From the NCBI GenBank assembly GCA_006535965.1, contig QEAR01000004.1, forward strand, positions 186,001 through 250,000: a stretch of DNA of 64,000 nucleotides, read 5' to 3'. Source of the DNA: Spizellomyces sp. 'palustris'. Lineage: Eukaryota > Chytridiomycota > Chytridiomycetes > Spizellomycetales > Spizellomycetaceae. Numbering within the stretch: position 1 is the first letter of the stretch; every line of letters begins with the position of its first letter. The translations under genes were made by a program, and so were the position numbers. Shown piece by piece: positions 60,732-64,000 of the stretch. The notes beneath the pieces were generated by a model, which saw nothing but the letters and a program-made list of their open reading frames with translations, did no database searches and had not been told where the DNA came from.

Positions 60732-63651
60732 TCATAGATAATGGTTTAAAGCTGCTGCAAAATCAGGTGCTGCGTCCGCCCCTCTCCTGACGCCAGTGTC
60801 TTTGAAAGCGCCTGCGATGGCGCTCACAACACTAGAACTCCTCGACCTGGATGGGGTGATGGACGGTTTCTGGTAGTTGAAGGAGGTATCCCGACTTATA
60901 TTACTTTGCGCCTGACCGAATGTCCCTGCTTGGAATGAAGATGGTCGGCTGCCGGAATTTTCGACGGCTGTGAATACGTCGGGGGTGTGGGAGACCGCGA
61001 CATAGGAAGATGTGTACACCGAGGCCTCAGGAATAGCATGTGCGGCATCGCTAAACGATGGTTGGCGCATGGACGCGCGACGGTTGATTGGGCCGCGGTT
61101 GGAAGGTACCGCCGGTCCTAAGTGGGACGATTGCTGAAGCGGCGACTCTTGCAGCCTCGAGGAATCAGCCAAGGCGTTGTCCGCCCCGGGCGGGGCGAAG
61201 GCGGACAATGCGGTGATGGACGGTTTACGGGCGCTTGCGAAGGCTCCTAAAGCTTGCTTTTGCGGTGCCCGGGACGTATCTTCGGCTTGTTCCTGCATGG
61301 CCGTAAAAGCCATCATCGATGGGCGGCGGCTATTAGCAAATGTGTTGAGCGGTTGTGTTGCATTTGAAGATGGGGATCGGCTAAATGATGAAAGCCCAGG
61401 TCTTTCGTTGCCTACTGATACAGACTGGCGGATACCAACCAGGTTCGGGTTTTGTGCGTATGCGTGAGGACTCAGAACGTCCATAGGCGGAGCCGATGGA
61501 GGGGCCGATGGTGCATAGTTGTCAAGATCTGCAACGGCGGACACCAACATCGCATCAACGGCATCCAGCTCACTTGTTGGCCCATTTCCATCAATCAAGT
61601 GCGCATACTGTTCCATTCGAGGGGGTAAATGAGCAGCGGCAGTTGAATAGCTGCTCCCTTCAGTACTGGATACAATGAGTGAGGGAGGCCGTACCCGGGC
61701 GGCGTCAAAGCTTGCTGGCTGTTGCTTCTGAGCTCCGTACACATAAGATCTAACCTGGTCATTTGCCATGTCCGGAGCAAGTTCATGCTGACTTCGCCGA
61801 ACTGCGTCTTCGTACACAGGTGGCATATCCCATCCCTTCATATCTCTGTTCGACCCACCCCGTGGCATTCCTTGCGAGGTGGATCCCGAGGCAGATGGAT
61901 CACCATACGTGAATCCGCGCACTTGGAGCCCAGAGCCAGAGCCTGATGAGCTGGGTTGTATCGATGCACGGCGCGTTTGGACCGTAGAGTTTGAACTACT
62001 GCTAGCGGACACCGGAGTAGCAGGCACGAGTGGGCGGCGAGCGCTTTCTTGTGCCTCGTGCTGTGTTTTCAATGCTACGTACTTGGCACGCAATGCCAAA
62101 TTTTGGATCATCTGTGCTTGTGGGGTGAAAAGCTTCAACTTTTTAGGTTTCTCGGTTTCCTTGTCTTTCCACCGGAGGATGATCCGATCGGTAGACCTCT
62201 TAACTGCCAGGCTTTCCCATTGTTCTGCAAATGCATACCCCTAACAATATATGAACAGTTGGAGATGCGTGCATTGAAGATACAAGTGACAGATGTACTT
62301 ACATTCTTGTCCTGATCCATAACCACAAGACCGTCTGTGCTGATCCCTACCATCCACCTTTGCAAGCGGAACTCGAAAAACCCGGCAGGAGGTCGGAGCT
62401 TGCAGCAAGGGAAAAAAGAGCAACCATAACAGGCAAATTCCCTTACAAACTCTAAATACCTGGAAGCGGGCGAAAAGATTAGATGAATGACAACCCAGCC
62501 GTTACTCAGTCATTTAGGTCCGTACATCATACGAAGAGCCTCGACTGGTCGCCCTTTATGCTTGCCATGCTCATTCCGCAGGCAATCTTCCCATTCCTGA
62601 GGCTTCAGTTCTCCATGTAAGCGCATCGGGATCAAAGTTTTCCAATAGTCGTTTTTCCTAATGTCACGCAAACATTAGGAACTCAGTGAGGAAGTGAGAT
62701 GCCTGTGCCCTAATACAAGTTGCATACGTACAGAATGTATCCGTCCGGATGCCGCAAGCGATCGTAAGGTCCAGCTGCAAGGGATAACATAATTCCACCC
62801 AACGCGACTGCGTCTTCTAAAGGGCACACATATCGGCCCGTCATCACGTTGCGCTTGGCCTGGGATAAGAAAGAAACGCAGTTCAGCTCGGAAACTTGCT
62901 TGCCAAGCCAGCACCCTCAGAAATGCACCTCGCCATAAAGTAATCGGACAGTTGGATCGTCGGTAAATCTGCGCTCAAAACTTTTGGTAATGGTCGCTTC
63001 TCGACGGTAAACAAACCAATGTCGATTGATTGCATGGGTGGGGTCGATGGCTTCAGGGTAATGTGTGAAATCCAACACTCTAGACAAAAGTTGGGTTATT
63101 CGACATCAGTATTCTCTTTAAAAACCCAAGATCGATGGGGATCATTACAATGTATTCCACTTGTTCATTAAGGAAAATATATCCAAATCGGGCTGAATTT
63201 GAAGCTCTGAAAAGGAGAAGACAGATAATACAGTTATTTAAAGACGTCCAAAAGCAAAAAGTACCTCTGGCGAGTTGCGCAAAAACTTACCAAGATCCTT
63301 TCCAACGACCCACAAAGCAAACATTTTGCGGGCCTCTGGAGGCAATCCTTCCCTATCGGCAATGATATTGCAAACTCGTTGACCCAATAATTGCCCAGCT
63401 GGAAACTTTGCGTTGAAATCGTGTTCGGCATCACCGTTGAGGATGCGAACTCGGATAGTCACAAATTCAGATCCATCATCAGGCTTTATGTGTCGTTGTA
63501 GGGGTGGCTGCCAGTGCGCTTCACGAGCAGCTTCCGGCCCGCGCTCAATTATTTTCTTGGCAGGATTCTTACGTTGTAGCGCCTGCTCTGCTAGGAGCGG
63601 ATTGGAATTCTGTCGTTCCAACCTATCCTTGTTCTTACTGAACAGCTTCAT
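60732..63651 (-). CDS. FERM-domain protein (FRMD8/KRIT1-like) with long serine-rich tail
   Basis: The ATG at 63651 gives a basic start, MKLFSKNKDRLERQNSNPLL. The F1 lobe has FVTIRVRILNGDAEHDFNAK and CNIIADREGLPPEARKMFAL then WVVGKDL. F2 has DAVALGGIMLSLAAGPYDRL and RLHGELKPQEWEDCLRNEHG. F3 (PTB/PH-like) has YLEFVREFACYGCSFFPCCK, FEFRLQRWMVGISTDGLVVM and IILRWKDKETEKPKKLKLFT, then TPQAQMIQNLALRAKYVALK. An exon of about 1.4 kb encodes a 450-residue Ser/Ala/Pro-rich tail with repeated basophilic sites (SRRPSMMAFTAM, SARKPSITALSAF, RRASIQPS, NRRASMRQPSF). FERM proteins link membranes or receptors to the cytoskeleton. The partner is unknown. It is convergent with C2CD3 (228 bp). Confidence 0.75.
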
Positions 63652-63738
63652 TAGGAAAGTGGTATCTGTGATAAAAGGTAGGAACGGGACGGGCGACGAT
63701 GTTATGGACAAGGGACCGGCTGTCCGACAAGTCTTTTT

Positions 63739-64000
63739 ATGTCACTGATGACCGTATCGCTGCCAAGATGGCTCGTGAATTTCCTTGGTAGCAACCACAA
63801 TGTCTCTATTATGGAACAATATTGCCCGCGACAGGGGTCAAGTTATTCTTGGCTACTATTTTTATATACGAGAGATTCTATAGACACTTGCGAGTCAGGA
63901 ATGAGGGTCTCCATGAAAAGTATCGTCAAAACACTATTGTCGAATGCTCTCAACAGCTCTCGTATGCAGTAAGCACATCGGAACTTTATGGGATTAGTAC
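63739..64000 (+). CDS. N-terminus of a putative membrane protein (partial, 5' end only)
   Basis: Exon 1 63739-63787 (MSLMTVSLPRWLVNFL) joins in phase across a 47-bp intron to 63835-63968: VKLFLATIFIYERFYRHLRV, then RNEGLHEKYRQNTIVECSQQ and LSYA. A gtaagc donor follows at 63969. The start has one hydrophobic helix followed by a basic segment. Too little is present to name a family. It is head to head with the FERM gene (87 bp between starts). An alternative is chance ORFs, but the phase match and the coding-like second exon favour a real gene. Confidence 0.45.

Overview
The window reads as nuclear DNA of a zoosporic (flagellated) early-diverging fungus, most likely a chytrid. Genes are dense, sit on both strands, and are cut by many short introns (about 45-200 bp, GT...AG). 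The encoded proteins include fungal-type factors (Edc3, Vms1, Ett1/Nro1-like, Brl1/Brr6). They also include proteins that most terrestrial fungi have lost: the flagellar/centriolar proteins CFAP100, TMEM107 and C2CD3, a cobalamin-dependent methionine synthase, and a mitochondrial calcium uniporter. The assignment rests on gene content only. No rRNA, convincing tRNA, mobile element or CRISPR array was seen.

Layout. 0-14.5 kb: a partial arrestin-like/SH3 protein (-), 3-methylcrotonyl-CoA carboxylase beta (-), U1 snRNP C (+), a Tim17/NDUFA11-like membrane protein (-), two doubtful small genes (-), MCU (+), Edc3 (-) and SmF (+). 15-27 kb: methionine synthase MetH/MTR (+), a disordered unknown protein (+), a compact SET protein (-), 3-ketodihydrosphingosine reductase (+) and AP-1 mu (-). 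27-37 kb: a SPOC-like unknown protein (-), a membrane-anchored protein combining spermidine-synthase-like, SpeD-like and SET domains (-), and CFAP100 (+). 37-48.7 kb: Brl1/Brr6 (-), Mago nashi (+), capping protein alpha (+), translin (+), a 2-kb gene-poor stretch holding a short interstitial (TTAGGG) array, Vms1/ANKZF1 (-) and Ssu72 (+). 48.7-64 kb: Ett1/Nro1-like (-), OLA1 (+), TMEM107 (-), C2CD3 (+), a FERM-domain protein with a long serine-rich tail (-), and the start of an unknown membrane protein (+).

Several genes are arranged head to head with intergenic gaps of about 95-250 bp: Edc3/SmF, SET/KDSR, Brl1/Mago, Vms1/Ssu72 and Ett1/OLA1. Many belong to RNA processing and decay or translation quality control. 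Two of these shared promoters carry X-box-like (RFX-type) palindromes. The flagellar genes TMEM107 and C2CD3 are also head to head, 655 bp apart.

The most unusual object is the gene at 31162-33681. Six exons whose lengths sum exactly to 729 codons join an N-terminal membrane anchor, a degenerate aminopropyltransferase fold, an AdoMet-decarboxylase (SpeD)-like module without the usual Glu-Ser-His processing site, and a SET methyltransferase domain with a post-SET cysteine cluster. I know of no described protein with this architecture.
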